Positions 19,628 to 27,968 are shown, numbered from the stretch's first letter. The stretch is DNA of 64,000 nt from Pontibacter ramchanderi (GCF_002846395.1 NZ_PJMU01000003.1:930001-994000), one strand, 5' to 3'. Translations and numbers: made by a program. The notes: generated by a model not told the origin, from the letters alone.

Positions 19628-19993
19628 CTACTCCTCCCCCTCCAGCACATACCGCATGGCCTGCTCTTTGTCGGTCAGGTTATAGTAACGTATGCCGTGT
19701 TTCTTGACGGTACTGGCCAGCTTTGCCGACCATTTCTGCCACCTCTTTTCTCCTACCATCGCCACCCGGCCATAGTCGAGCCCGTGGATGATGTCGAACA
19801 GCCCGTTTTCTATGGCAGCCACAGGGTTTATCCAGGCTACATCCACCATCTCGTAGTAGATGTGGGTCTCTTCATTCTTGAGCATCAGGTCGCGGACAAT
19901 GTTGCGGTACCGATCAAAGTCAGGTATAGTCAGTCTGTCGCGCACCCGCACGGCCAGCACATTGCCGTGTGTTTCAGGCAGTATCTCGAGCAT
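19628..19993 (-). CDS. SpoIIAA-like (STAS/Sec14-type) domain protein
   Basis: This 121-residue single-domain cytosolic protein resembles the SpoIIAA-like family (PF11964-type): alternating strands and helices beginning MLEILPETHGNVLAVRVRDRLTIPDFDRY, a central strand THIYYEMVDVAWINPVAA, and a C-terminal helix with DKEQAMRYVLEGEE. Members of this family are small, and their partners are mostly unknown. It is a single gene oriented against the ATP-grasp gene and divergent from the esterase gene. The fold call is moderate and no function is claimed. Confidence 0.72.
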   Translation of the reverse strand: MLEILPETHGNVLAVRVRDRLTIPDFDRYRNIVRDLMLKNEETHIYYEMVDVAWINPVAAIENGLFDIIHGLDYGRVAMVGEKRWQKWSAKLASTVKKHGIRYYNLTDKEQAMRYVLEGEE

Positions 19994-20158
19994 ATCTTAT
20001 GTATTGAATCCGGTTTCACTTCGCTTACACTTTATACCTGTACTTCTAATTAAATAGTTGAGTTAGATTGCACAAGAGGTGTTCTCTAATTTTCGAAGAC
20101 GCTATTTGCCCGGTTTGCTTCAGAATACGTACTTTGCAGCTCCCCTATACCTGACGCC

Positions 20159-21016
20159 ATGCAAAAAATACGCTATACCTTCCTCCTGCTGCTTATCTTC
20201 ACCATTTTCACAGCCCAGGCCAAAGTCGATACGCTCGTCATCCAAAGCCCTTCAATGCAGAAGACGCTGAAGGCCGGCGTGGTGACACCCGAGAGTTACC
20301 AGAAGAAAAAGAGCGGCCCCTATCCCGTGCTATACCTGCTGCATGGCTACAGCGGCAACTTCAGTAACTGGCTCAAAGTGCCGCCGCAAAAAGACCTCCT
20401 CCAGACCATGGCCGATAAATACCAGCTCATCATCGTGACGCCTGACGGTGGCTACGCCAGCTGGTACTACGACAGCCCGGTGGACAAAGCAAGCCAGTAC
20501 GAAACGTTCATCACGCAGGAATTGCGACAGGAGATCGAGCGCAGGTATAAGGCTATACCTGAACGCAAGAGCCGTTTTATCTCCGGCCTGAGCATGGGCG
20601 GGCACGGGGCGCTATACCTGTCGGCACGAAACCCGGGGCTATACCTAGCAGCCGGCAGCATGAGCGGTTCCCTCAACGTTTCAGGTATAGACCGTCAGAA
20701 TCTCCTCCCCAGCATAGAAGCCGTGCTGGGCCCGAAAGTAGGAAACGAGCAGGTATACAAAGCCAACTCCATCGTGCACATGGTACCGCAGCTCAAGCAG
20801 AGCGGCGTGCAGTTTATTATTGATTGCGGGGTGGATGACTTCCTGATAGAAGACAACCGCGAACTGCACCGCCGCCTGGTGTACGAAAAGGTACCGCATG
20901 ACTACATCGAGCGCCCCGGTGCCCACAGTTGGACTTACTGGGGTAATGCGTTGGAGTACCACCTGCTGTTTTTCCAGAAGGTAAAAGCAATGGCTGAGCA
21001 GCAAGCTCCGAACTAG
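20159..21016 (+). CDS. Secreted esterase (S-formylglutathione-hydrolase-like alpha/beta hydrolase)
   Basis: This is a 285-residue protein with a signal peptide (YTFLLLLIFTIFTAQAKV, cleavage near residue 21). The alpha/beta-hydrolase core belongs to the esterase/antigen-85-like group: oxyanion segment VLYLLHGYSGNFSNW near residues 59-73, nucleophile elbow GLSMGG near 142-147, an Asp in IIDCGVDDFLIEDN, and a His in GAHSWTYWGNAL near 262. Periplasmic members cleave feruloyl or acyl esters and similar small esters. Eight copies of the AGGTATA/TATACCT motif lie inside this 858-bp frame, among them a facing pair at 20543-20560, giving rare CTA, ATA and AGG codons. It converges on the DUF1275 gene with a 6-bp gap. 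Confidence 0.85.
   Translation: MQKIRYTFLLLLIFTIFTAQAKVDTLVIQSPSMQKTLKAGVVTPESYQKKKSGPYPVLYLLHGYSGNFSNWLKVPPQKDLLQTMADKYQLIIVTPDGGYASWYYDSPVDKASQYETFITQELRQEIERRYKAIPERKSRFISGLSMGGHGALYLSARNPGLYLAAGSMSGSLNVSGIDRQNLLPSIEAVLGPKVGNEQVYKANSIVHMVPQLKQSGVQFIIDCGVDDFLIEDNRELHRRLVYEKVPHDYIERPGAHSWTYWGNALEYHLLFFQKVKAMAEQQAPN
20543..20560. repeat. Inverted AGGTATA pair inside the esterase gene
   Basis: AGGTATAAGGCTATACCT encodes Arg-Tyr-Lys-Ala-Ile-Pro across its frame. The motif is thus kept in coding DNA using AGG and ATA codons. Confidence 0.65.
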
Positions 21017-21022
21017 GTACAG

Positions 21023-21757
21023 CTAGGCTGTCATCAGGTGCCGGATTTGCCGGATCACCCGCTTCAGGCGTACCCGGGAGATATCGTAAAACATAGTGAT
21101 GAACAGGAGACCGGCCGGCACAAAGAAGATGCGGTGTTCCAGCATGGGGTATAGGTAACCGCCCGCCACAGCTCCTGCCAGAAAGAAAAAAATGATGACC
21201 AGACGGAGCGTGATCCGTTGCTGAAGCCCGTGCTTCTGCTCCGGTGCGGCGTGGGTAGCCGCGGCCAGGTCTATCCCCAGGTCAGTAAATATACCTGTCA
21301 GGTGGGTGGTGCGCACAACCGAGCCGGAGACCATGGTAACCAAGCTATTTTGCAGCCCCATGGCAAAGAGCAGGCTGCCGGCAAACACTTCCTGCATCCT
21401 GGTGCTCCCGTCGTAGTGGCTGCCATAGACCGCGTTTAAGATGAGGATCATGATCTCGAGCAGGATCGGAACGGTGTAGGCAAACACCTGATTGCGCCCG
21501 ATCCGACCGATGATAATGCTCGTCGTGAAAGCACCCAACAGGAAGAGCAACATCCAAAGGCCAATGATGCGGACCAACCGGAAATCGCCCGCTGCCAAAC
21601 TTTCAGCAAAATAAGCTGCGTGTCCTGTTACATTCGTGGTCAGCACGGCAAAGGCGAACAGACCGGCGATGTTCACAAAGCCTGCTATCAGGCAAAGCAG
21701 GGCTGCCAACTTGATGTTGTGCCTGAAATTGCGCCGCCGTCCGATGTGCCGTAACAT
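21023..21757 (-). CDS. YoaK/DUF1275 family membrane protein
   Basis: This 244-residue inner-membrane protein has about six hydrophobic segments. The family pattern is visible in the first helix (CLIAGFVNIAGLFAF), followed by TTNVTGHAAYFAESLAAGD, and in the central FAGSLLFAMGLQNSLVTMVSGSVVRTTHLTGIFTDLGIDLA. That segment, with its Gly-x-x-Asn-Ser and Thr-His-x-T-G pattern, is the best family marker. The biochemical role of the family is not established. It sits between an esterase and NDH-2 genes without an obvious functional link. The N-terminus is very basic (RHIGRRRNFRHN), placing it in the cytoplasm. Confidence 0.85.
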   Translation of the reverse strand: MLRHIGRRRNFRHNIKLAALLCLIAGFVNIAGLFAFAVLTTNVTGHAAYFAESLAAGDFRLVRIIGLWMLLFLLGAFTTSIIIGRIGRNQVFAYTVPILLEIMILILNAVYGSHYDGSTRMQEVFAGSLLFAMGLQNSLVTMVSGSVVRTTHLTGIFTDLGIDLAAATHAAPEQKHGLQQRITLRLVIIFFFLAGAVAGGYLYPMLEHRIFFVPAGLLFITMFYDISRVRLKRVIRQIRHLMTA

Positions 21758-21893
21758 GGGTATAGGAAACCTATTTAAATTCCGATACCACCAGCAGGCA
21801 AGCGAGCCGCGCTACTGCCACTTCATGCCTGGCCGGCGCTATACGCCCCCTTGTTTTGTCTGTCTTAAAAATCACGATGTAGGCCAGGGGTTG

Positions 21894-23243
21894 TTACTCC
21901 ACATTATACTTATCAACGAAGTCGCGCCTTGCTTTATCTCCCTTCCGAACGAAAGGGCGGATGATGAGGCGTGTGCCGTTTTCGTAGGTGAAGAACCGGT
22001 ATATCCAGTTGCTTAGTACCACCAGTTTGTTTCGGAAACCTACCAGCGCCATGACGTGCACAAACAGCCAGGTCACCCAGGCAAAGAAGCCTCCAAGGTG
22101 GATGTTGCCAGGCAAGTCCGCTACCGCCCTGTTGCGTCCGATGATTGCCAGCGAACCTTTGTCATGGTACTCAAACTCTTCCAACTTCTCGCCCCGGATC
22201 AGGCGACTCAGGTTTTTGGCCAGCAGTTTGCCCTGTTGTATGGCCGGCTGCGCAACGCCCGGGTGCCCCTTCGGCCACTTCTCTGTTTTCATCGCGGCAA
22301 TGTCTCCGATTGCGAAGATGTTATCGAAGCCCAGCACCTGGTTGTAGCGGTTCACGAGGATACGCCCACGCTCCACTGCCTCTGCTGGCAAGCCGTCGAT
22401 GAGGGCTCCCTGCACACCAGCCGCCCATACCAGCGTTTGCGCGTGTATCTGCTCCCCTCCTTTTATGGTGGCCACATAGCCATCGTAGTTTTCCACGAGC
22501 GTGTTCAGCTTCACGATGATTCCCATGTCTTCTTGCAGGTACTTCAAGGTCTTCGCGCTCGCCTCGGGCGACATGGGCGGAAGCACCCGGTCCATACCTT
22601 CTATCAGATAAATGTTCATCCGGCTGAAGTCTACGCCTGGGTAATCGGTGGGTAGGATGTGCTTGCGCATTTCGGCCAGGGCACCGGCGGTTTCCACGCC
22701 CGTAGGCCCGCCGCCCACAATCACGAAGTTGAGCAGGCTCTGCTGCAGTTCGGGGTCGGCGGTCATGCTAGCCTGCTCGAAGCACTGGAACAGGTGGCTG
22801 CGCAGGTTGAGGGCCTGTGGTACCTGTTTCAGCGGGAAGGCGTTTTTCTTCACCTCCTCATTCCCGAAGTAATTGGTTTTGGTACCGGTGGCGATTACCA
22901 GGTAGTCGTAGGCCAGGTCGCCTACCAGCGTATGCACCGTTTTTGCGATGGGGTTGACGCTATTAACCTTAACAAGGCGGAAGTGAAAGTCTTCGTAATT
23001 GTCGCTGCCGAACATTTTGCGGAGCGGCTCGGCAATAGAGTCCGGCTCCAGGCCGGCCGTGGCTACCTGGTAAAGGAGCGGCCAGAAACCGTGGTAGTTC
23101 TGGCGGTCAAGCATCACTACCTGAAAATCTTTGTCTTTCAGTCGCTTGGCCAGGTTAATCCCTCCAAACCCGCCGCCGATGATCACGACGCGGGGCTTGG
23201 TGGTGTCGGGTATATTGAGTGATAATTTATCTACATCAAGCAT
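21894..23243 (-). CDS. ndh: Type II NADH:quinone oxidoreductase (NDH-2)
   Basis: This 449-residue single-subunit, non-proton-pumping NADH dehydrogenase passes electrons from NADH through FAD to menaquinone at the inner membrane face. It has two Rossmann motifs: the FAD site VVIIGGGFGGINLAKRL (residues 19-35) and the NADH site VIVGGGPTGVETAGALAEM near 175-195. The quinone-site-associated NYHGFWPLLYQVATAGLEPDSIAEPLR (near 53-80) and the second FAD motif FAIGDIAAM near 315 are present. The C-terminal region GGFFAWVTWLFVHVMALVGFRNKLVVLSNWIYRFFTY is hydrophobic and membrane-attaching. It offers an alternative NADH entry to the complex I operon 4 kb away. Monocistronic. Confidence 0.94.
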   Translation of the reverse strand: MLDVDKLSLNIPDTTKPRVVIIGGGFGGINLAKRLKDKDFQVVMLDRQNYHGFWPLLYQVATAGLEPDSIAEPLRKMFGSDNYEDFHFRLVKVNSVNPIAKTVHTLVGDLAYDYLVIATGTKTNYFGNEEVKKNAFPLKQVPQALNLRSHLFQCFEQASMTADPELQQSLLNFVIVGGGPTGVETAGALAEMRKHILPTDYPGVDFSRMNIYLIEGMDRVLPPMSPEASAKTLKYLQEDMGIIVKLNTLVENYDGYVATIKGGEQIHAQTLVWAAGVQGALIDGLPAEAVERGRILVNRYNQVLGFDNIFAIGDIAAMKTEKWPKGHPGVAQPAIQQGKLLAKNLSRLIRGEKLEEFEYHDKGSLAIIGRNRAVADLPGNIHLGGFFAWVTWLFVHVMALVGFRNKLVVLSNWIYRFFTYENGTRLIIRPFVRKGDKARRDFVDKYNVE

Positions 23244-23390
23244 AACGAGATCTGATTTAACTGTGAAAAGTCAGTATGGACAACATGCACCCGCAGGTCA
23301 GTCCAGTATACGTTTTTTTCTATATGGACAGATAACGCAGCCTGCTGATGTTGGTTGTTTCTGATGCAATTTAACCAAACTGCCAGCCAT

Positions 23391-23431
23391 TAAAAAGCCC
23401 GGCTCAGGTATAGCTATACCTGGGCCGGGCT
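23391..23431 (-). terminator. Terminator built around an AGGTATAGCTATACCT palindrome
   Basis: On the minus strand AGCCCGGC and GCCGGGCT close a stem whose interior is the 16-bp motif palindrome at 23406-23421. The stem is followed by TTTTTA, so termination is for the gene at 23450-24124. The motif pair occupies the apical stem. Confidence 0.85.
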
Positions 23432-23449
23432 CCTCTAAATCCTAAGTAA

Positions 23450-24124
23450 TTACTTCTTGCTGTTGAACTCCCCGTTTCGGAGCATGTCGAGCAATTTGAT
23501 GATTGCAAACGGGCTAACCGTTGGGAACATGTTGCGTTGCTCCTGCCGCTGCACCTGCTGCATGTTCCAGGCCCGGAAGTTGCCCCCTCCATCCATCGGT
23601 GTTGTGCTGAAGAGCTCTTCGAGGCGTTTGGGATCCAGGTTGCGCATGGCAATGGCCATCCCGTCATCGGGGAGTTTTACGGCCAGCACGGCCTCCTTAA
23701 AATCGCGCTCTGTTGGCCAAGGGAAAACGGTTACCTCGGGCAGTTGCGTGGGGTCTTCCTGCATCTGCATAATAATAGAGTAGCTCTGGCTCTGGTAGTT
23801 CTGCGGTATTTTCAGGTATTGCTTTTTGTAACCGAGCGCGCTGAACACCACACTGTCGCCGGTGAGCACGGGCACGGAGAAGAAACCGTAGGCGTTGGTC
23901 TGTGTGCCGCGGCTGGTCTTGGGCACATACACGCTTACGCCTGCCACACCGTAGAGGCTGTCTCCCACGGTTACAAAACCGGTCAGCTGCACCACACGCT
24001 TATGGCCCTGCGCCGCCGCCTCGTTGGGCGCGCCCAACATCAGGAACGCAAGAAAGGCCAAAGGCAATAGCAAGCCGAAGGTGCGTTTATTTGTAAGTAG
24101 TAGTTTTTGTAAATCGGGCATCAT
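23450..24124 (-). CDS. Secreted protein with carboxypeptidase-regulatory-like domain
   Basis: This is a 224-residue exported protein. A signal peptide (FGLLLPLAFLAFLMLGAPNEAAAQ) is followed by a single carboxypeptidase-D regulatory-like beta-sandwich at about residues 45-115, with the typical start VQLTGFVTVGDSLYGVAGVSVYVPKTSRGTQTNAYGFFSVPV and DSVVFSALGYKKQYLKI. In Bacteroidota this domain is best known at the N-terminus of SusC-like receptors, but here it stands without a barrel. The C-terminal 100 residues (DDGMAIAMRNLDPKRLEELF and a Gln/Arg-rich stretch) are unassigned. ATG starts at 24124 and 24121 are equally possible; the frame extends to 24133. It diverges from the ArsR gene. Confidence 0.78.
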   Translation of the reverse strand: MMPDLQKLLLTNKRTFGLLLPLAFLAFLMLGAPNEAAAQGHKRVVQLTGFVTVGDSLYGVAGVSVYVPKTSRGTQTNAYGFFSVPVLTGDSVVFSALGYKKQYLKIPQNYQSQSYSIIMQMQEDPTQLPEVTVFPWPTERDFKEAVLAVKLPDDGMAIAMRNLDPKRLEELFSTTPMDGGGNFRAWNMQQVQRQEQRNMFPTVSPFAIIKLLDMLRNGEFNSKK

Positions 24125-24170
24125 GTAGTACAATAATACTTCATATAATTTTATTATAGCAGCTTTTAGC

Positions 24171-24178
24171 TAATTTTG
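24171..24178 (+). promoter_or_regulatory. -7 promoter element (TAATTTTG) for the ArsR gene
   Basis: TAATTTTG matches TAnnTTTG, 19 bp before the start codon. The divergent gene begins 47 bp to the left, so this space would also be a natural place for an operator. Confidence 0.5.
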
Positions 24179-24197
24179 TTCTGACACGCCTTCCATT

Positions 24198-24584
24198 ATG
24201 CGGCTCAAACACTTCAGTCTTACCTTCGGAGAACAGGTTTTAAAGGCCCTGGCAGACGACTCGCGGCTGCGCATGCTGCACCTGATCCTGCGCAACAAGG
24301 AAATGTGCACCTCGGACCTCGAACACGTGCTGGACTTCACCCAGACCAAGACTTCGCGCCACTTGGCCTACCTGCGCAATGCCGGCCTTGTAACGCCCCG
24401 CAAGCTCGACCAGTGGGTTTACTACTCTTTAAAGGAAGAAGCCTCTGATTTCGTTCAACAGATTTTCACTTACCTGGAGCGCGATACCCTGTTGCAGAAA
24501 GATCAGGAAACGTACCGTATCCTGTACTCTAACCGCGAACTGGCCGTTAACCGTATGCAAACCCGCCGTTGGACCGACAGTTAA
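24198..24584 (+). CDS. ArsR-family winged-helix transcriptional regulator
   Basis: This 128-residue DNA-binding protein has the ArsR/SmtB layout: EQVLKALADDSRLRMLHLIL (helices 1-2, residues 11-30), the recognition HTH in MCTSDLEHVLDFTQTKTSRHLAYLRNAGLV (about 36-65), and a wing in TPRKLDQWVYYSLK. The ELCVCD-type metal-binding Cys pair of ArsR is absent; there is one Cys, in the MCTSDL position, so metal sensing is not indicated. Targets are unknown, but it lies back-to-back with the carboxypeptidase-regulatory-like gene and upstream of a HAD phosphatase gene. The 47-73-bp divergent space is a plausible autoregulatory site. Confidence 0.87.
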   Translation: MRLKHFSLTFGEQVLKALADDSRLRMLHLILRNKEMCTSDLEHVLDFTQTKTSRHLAYLRNAGLVTPRKLDQWVYYSLKEEASDFVQQIFTYLERDTLLQKDQETYRILYSNRELAVNRMQTRRWTDS

Positions 24585-24723
24585 CTCTTATTAAGACAAA
24601 GTCTTGGGCTATTGGTTTAAACAGCGATATAGAACTTTTAGTATACTCAAGTCTGTTGCTTTTGCACATATTTTTTAAACATACCGCCCGCCAAACCGTT
24701 TCTCTTTAGCTGAACCCCTATTT

Positions 24724-25425
24724 ATGAAGCCATACAAACATATCTTCTTCGACCTTGACCATACGCTGTGGGATTTTGAGAAAAACTCGGAGGAGACGCT
24801 CTATACCTTGTACCACGAGTTCGGATTGGCTGAATTTGACAAGTTCGACATTCACTCCTTCTATAAGAAGTACAAGTTTGTAAACCATCTGCTCTGGGAT
24901 CTCTACAACAAAGGCAAGATAGACCAGAAAGAATTGCGTGAGGCCCGCTTCGTGAAAACCCTCACCGGATTGGGCCTCGAACCGCATCAGGTTCCGACAG
25001 GTATATCCGAGGCCTACACCGACCTTTGCCCCCAGAAGACGGCTGTGTTCCCCTATACCTTCGAAGTGCTCGATTACCTGAAGCCGAAATATGGCCTGCA
25101 CATCATCACCAACGGGTTTAAGGATGTGCAGTACATCAAAATGAATGGCTCGAAGCTGACTGACTATTTCAAAGAGATCGTGACCTCGGAGTGTTGCGGG
25201 TATAAAAAACCGGACAAACGCATTTTTGAGCATGCCCTGGACCGCATACAGGTACGCCCGCAGGACTGCCTGATGATAGGCGACAACCTGGAGTGCGACA
25301 TCGACGGTGCCCGTCTGGCAGGTATAGATCAGGTATTTTTCAACCCAGAGAAGACGAAAAGCAAGCTTTCGCCTAAGCCTACTTACCATATCCACTGCCT
25401 GAGCGAACTGCAGGCCATGTTATAG
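24724..25425 (+). CDS. HAD-family hydrolase, YjjG-like nucleotidase
   Basis: This 233-residue cytosolic phosphatase has the HAD motifs: motif I FFDLDHTLWDFEKN (residues 9-22) with the nucleophile Asp, motif II in HIITNGF near 130-136, the Lys of motif III in CCGYKKPDKRIFEHAL near 155-170, and motif IV MIGDNLECDIDGARLAGID near 184-202. A long helical cap follows motif I, as in subfamily I HADs. The whole resembles the YjjG group, which dephosphorylates pyrimidine nucleotides including damaged ones. It lies downstream of ArsR, with a 139-bp gap. Substrate not proven. Confidence 0.85.
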   Translation: MKPYKHIFFDLDHTLWDFEKNSEETLYTLYHEFGLAEFDKFDIHSFYKKYKFVNHLLWDLYNKGKIDQKELREARFVKTLTGLGLEPHQVPTGISEAYTDLCPQKTAVFPYTFEVLDYLKPKYGLHIITNGFKDVQYIKMNGSKLTDYFKEIVTSECCGYKKPDKRIFEHALDRIQVRPQDCLMIGDNLECDIDGARLAGIDQVFFNPEKTKSKLSPKPTYHIHCLSELQAML

Positions 25426-25469
25426 CAAAGCTATACCCTTTACAGGCCGGAAAATAAAATAATTCGCCT

Positions 25470-25477
25470 TACCTTTG
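25470..25477 (+). promoter_or_regulatory. -7 promoter element (TACCTTTG) for pruA
   Basis: TACCTTTG matches TAnnTTTG and would start a transcript near 25484, about 60 nt before the preferred pruA start and 24 nt before an upstream in-frame ATG at 25508. Confidence 0.5.
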
Positions 25478-25543
25478 TATAGAAGACTGCCTTGGGTAGT
25501 CTGTCGAATGTCTTATTCTGAATCTGTAAAATATCAAAACGAG

Positions 25544-27178
25544 ATGGCAACAGGATTTTTTAGAGTACCTACCCCAATAAACGAACCTGTAAAATCGTAC
25601 GCGCCGGGTTCTCCGGAGCGTGAGGAACTGCAGCGCACTTATAAAGAACTCAAGTCGAAAGAAATCGACGTGCCGATGTACATCGGTGGCGACAAGGTAT
25701 ACACGGACAAGAAAAAGCCGATGCTTCAGCCGCACGACCATAAGCACATCCTGGGTCACTTCAGCGAAGGCGATGCGTCACACGTGGAACAGGCCATTAA
25801 CGCTGCACTAGCCGCTCGTGAAGAGTGGGCTAACATGGGCTGGGAGCATCGTTTGAGCATTTTCCTGAAGGCTGCCGAACTGTTGGCTGGTCCTTGGAGA
25901 GCGAGGCTGAACGCTGCCACGATGCTGGGTCAGTCGAAGAACGCATTTCAGGCGGAGATCGACTCTGCCTGTGAGCTGATCGACTTCCTGCGCTTCAACG
26001 TGCAGTATGCCACTGAGATTTACCACATGCAGCCAGAGTCGTCGCCGGGCGTATGGAACCGCATGGAGCACCGTCCGCTGGAAGGTTTCGTGTTTGCCTT
26101 GACGCCGTTCAACTTCACAGCCATTGCCGGTAACCTGCCGTCTTGCGTGGCCATGATGGGTAACGTGGTGGTATGGAAGCCTGCCAACACACAAATCTAT
26201 GCCGCTCAGATGATCATGGAGTTGTTCCGTGAGGCGGGTCTGCCAGATGGTGTGATTAACCTGGTGTATGTAGACGGCCCGACGGCTGGAGAGGTGATCT
26301 TCAACCACGCGGACTTTGCGGGTATCCACTTCACAGGCAGCACGGGTGTGTTCCAGAACATCTGGAAAACGATTGGCACAAACATCCACAAATACAAAAC
26401 ATACCCACGCATTGTGGGCGAAACAGGTGGCAAGGACTTTATCGTGGCGCACAGCTCGGCCGACGCCAAGCAGGTAGCAACCGGTATCGTGCGTGGTGCT
26501 TTCGAGTACCAGGGCCAGAAATGCTCTGCCGCTTCGCGTGCCTACATCCCGAGCAACCTGTGGGAGGACGTGAAAAACTACGTGGTGGAAGACCTGAAGA
26601 CTTTCAAGATGGGTCCGCCAGAGGATTTCTCTAACTTCATCAACGCGGTGATAGACGAGAAGTCATTCGATAAAATTGCCAAGTACATCGACAATGCAAA
26701 AGAGAGCAACGAGGTGGAAGTGATTGCCGGTGGCAACTACGACAAGTCGAAAGGCTACTTCATTGAGCCAACCGTACTCCTGTCGCACAGCCCGCAGTAT
26801 GTGACCATGTGCGAGGAGATCTTCGGACCAGTGATTACGATCTACGTGTACGACGAGAACAACTTCGAAGAGACGCTGGAGTTGGTGAACTCTACTTCGC
26901 CATACGCATTGACAGGTGCTATCTTCGGGAAAGACCGTTACGCCGTAGAGTATGCCACGAAAAAACTGGACCAGGCAGCTGGTAACTTCTATATCAACGA
27001 CAAGCCAACTGGTGCCGTAGTAGGCCAGCAGCCATTTGGTGGTGCCCGTGCTTCGGGTACCAACGACAAGGCTGGCTCTATGCTGAACCTGTTACGCTGG
27101 GTGTCTGCCCGCTCTATCAAAGAGACGTTCGTAACGCCAACAGACTACCGCTACCCATTCCTGGGCGAGAATAAATAA
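25544..27178 (+). CDS. pruA: L-glutamate gamma-semialdehyde (P5C) dehydrogenase
   Basis: This 544-residue NAD-dependent aldehyde dehydrogenase oxidises glutamate-gamma-semialdehyde to glutamate, the second step of proline breakdown. The catalytic Cys lies in FEYQGQKCSAASRAY near residue 325, the general-base Glu in RIVGETGGKDFIV near 291, and the nucleotide site in IHFTGSTGVFQNIW near 264. Length and the N-terminal strand-rich FFRVPTPINEPVKSYAPGS match the stand-alone P5CDH group, not bifunctional PutA. The start is set at MATGFFRV; an in-frame ATG at 25508 would add 12 residues. The proline dehydrogenase partner is not in the window. Its NADH can feed the complex I genes directly downstream. 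Confidence 0.94.
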   Translation: MATGFFRVPTPINEPVKSYAPGSPEREELQRTYKELKSKEIDVPMYIGGDKVYTDKKKPMLQPHDHKHILGHFSEGDASHVEQAINAALAAREEWANMGWEHRLSIFLKAAELLAGPWRARLNAATMLGQSKNAFQAEIDSACELIDFLRFNVQYATEIYHMQPESSPGVWNRMEHRPLEGFVFALTPFNFTAIAGNLPSCVAMMGNVVVWKPANTQIYAAQMIMELFREAGLPDGVINLVYVDGPTAGEVIFNHADFAGIHFTGSTGVFQNIWKTIGTNIHKYKTYPRIVGETGGKDFIVAHSSADAKQVATGIVRGAFEYQGQKCSAASRAYIPSNLWEDVKNYVVEDLKTFKMGPPEDFSNFINAVIDEKSFDKIAKYIDNAKESNEVEVIAGGNYDKSKGYFIEPTVLLSHSPQYVTMCEEIFGPVITIYVYDENNFEETLELVNSTSPYALTGAIFGKDRYAVEYATKKLDQAAGNFYINDKPTGAVVGQQPFGGARASGTNDKAGSMLNLLRWVSARSIKETFVTPTDYRYPFLGENK

Positions 27179-27193
27179 GGTATAGCTATACCT
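27178..27193. repeat. Perfect 16-bp palindrome AGGTATAGCTATACCT at the pruA stop
   Basis: The palindrome begins at the last base of the pruA stop codon and lies just before the gene's terminator. It may add a second small hairpin at the 3' end. Confidence 0.75.
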
Positions 27194-27201
27194 GAAAATA
27201 G

Positions 27202-27240
27202 AAAGCACCACGCCCTTACGAGCGTGGTGCTTTTGTGTTT
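27202..27240 (+). terminator. Rho-independent terminator of pruA
   Basis: A perfect 12-bp stem AAAGCACCACGC / GCGTGGTGCTTT with an 8-nt loop is followed by TTTTGTGTTTT. Confidence 0.85.
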
Positions 27241-27451
27241 TAGGTCATGACACGAGTGCAGACGCTCGCGCCAGAAGCCCGTCAAACCCATGTTCTAACA
27301 CCCATCCTGCTATATCTGAAAAACTTTTCCAAAACCGGTCAATTTTAAACCAACCTCACCCGCTTCAGTCCAAAACCAAGTAGAATTGCATTCCCGCCGA
27401 CCCATTCTACTTTAGAACAATTTTAAACGCCATTTACATTGGATATAGTCT
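27241..27451. other. Gene-free stretch upstream of the nuo promoter, with a diverged repeat
   Basis: This forms most of a 335-bp space. It has a 24-bp word at 27249-27272 (GACACGAGTGCAGACGCTCG and four more bases) that matches, at 18 of 24 positions, the reverse complement of 42489-42512. Otherwise I see no gene or RNA structure. Confidence 0.55.
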
Positions 27452-27482
27452 TTTGATTGTTGGCTATTTATCCCTAATTTTG
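27452..27482 (+). promoter_or_regulatory. Promoter of the nuoA-J operon
   Basis: TTTG at 27452-27455 (-33 element) and TAATTTTG at 27475-27482 (-7 element) are separated by 19 bp, which fits the Bacteroidota consensus TTTG-N(19)-TAnnTTTG. The predicted start, near 27489, gives a leader of about 25 nt. Confidence 0.7.
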
Positions 27483-27513
27483 CTCCCAAATTTCAAGAAA
27501 GCATTACAGAGAT

Positions 27514-27888
27514 ATGGAAACTACTGGTACTCAGTATCTACCGTCGGACTACCTCCCCATTTTTATTCAATTTGCGGCAGCACTCGGCTTCGTTATTTTC
27601 GCGCTGGTGGTGACCCACTTGCTTGGTCCGAAAAGAAAAAGTGAGGTAAAAGACAGCTCCTGGGAAAGTGGTGTGGAGTCGGTGGGCGATGCGCGTACAC
27701 CTATCTCCTATAAATACTTCCTCACGGCCATCCTGTTCGTGCTGTTCGATATTGAAATTATCTTCATGTATCCCTGGGCGGTGAACTTCCGCGTGTTTGG
27801 CTTGGAGGGCTTCCTACCGATGATGTTATTCCTTGGCGTTATCCTGACGGGCTTCTTCTACGAGATCAAAAAAGGCATTCTCAAGTAA
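27514..27888 (+). CDS. nuoA: NADH-quinone oxidoreductase subunit A
   Basis: This 124-residue membrane subunit lies at the joint between the peripheral and membrane arms of complex I. Three helices are visible: about 14-36 (FIQFAAALGFVIFALVVTHLLG), 66-87 (YKYFLTAILFVLFDIEIIFMYPW) and 94-118. The conserved loop SSWESGVESVGDAR and the DIEIIFMYPW motif are diagnostic. It is the first gene of the nuoA-J transcript and follows a well-formed promoter. Gap to nuoB: 80 bp. Confidence 0.95.
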   Translation: METTGTQYLPSDYLPIFIQFAAALGFVIFALVVTHLLGPKRKSEVKDSSWESGVESVGDARTPISYKYFLTAILFVLFDIEIIFMYPWAVNFRVFGLEGFLPMMLFLGVILTGFFYEIKKGILK

Positions 27889-27968
27889 TCAGGCACCAGT
27901 AAACTTTAATAGGGTAAACGGTGTTTTTGAGAGGGTAAATGAAGGTTTAAACGCAGAATTACAGAAAA

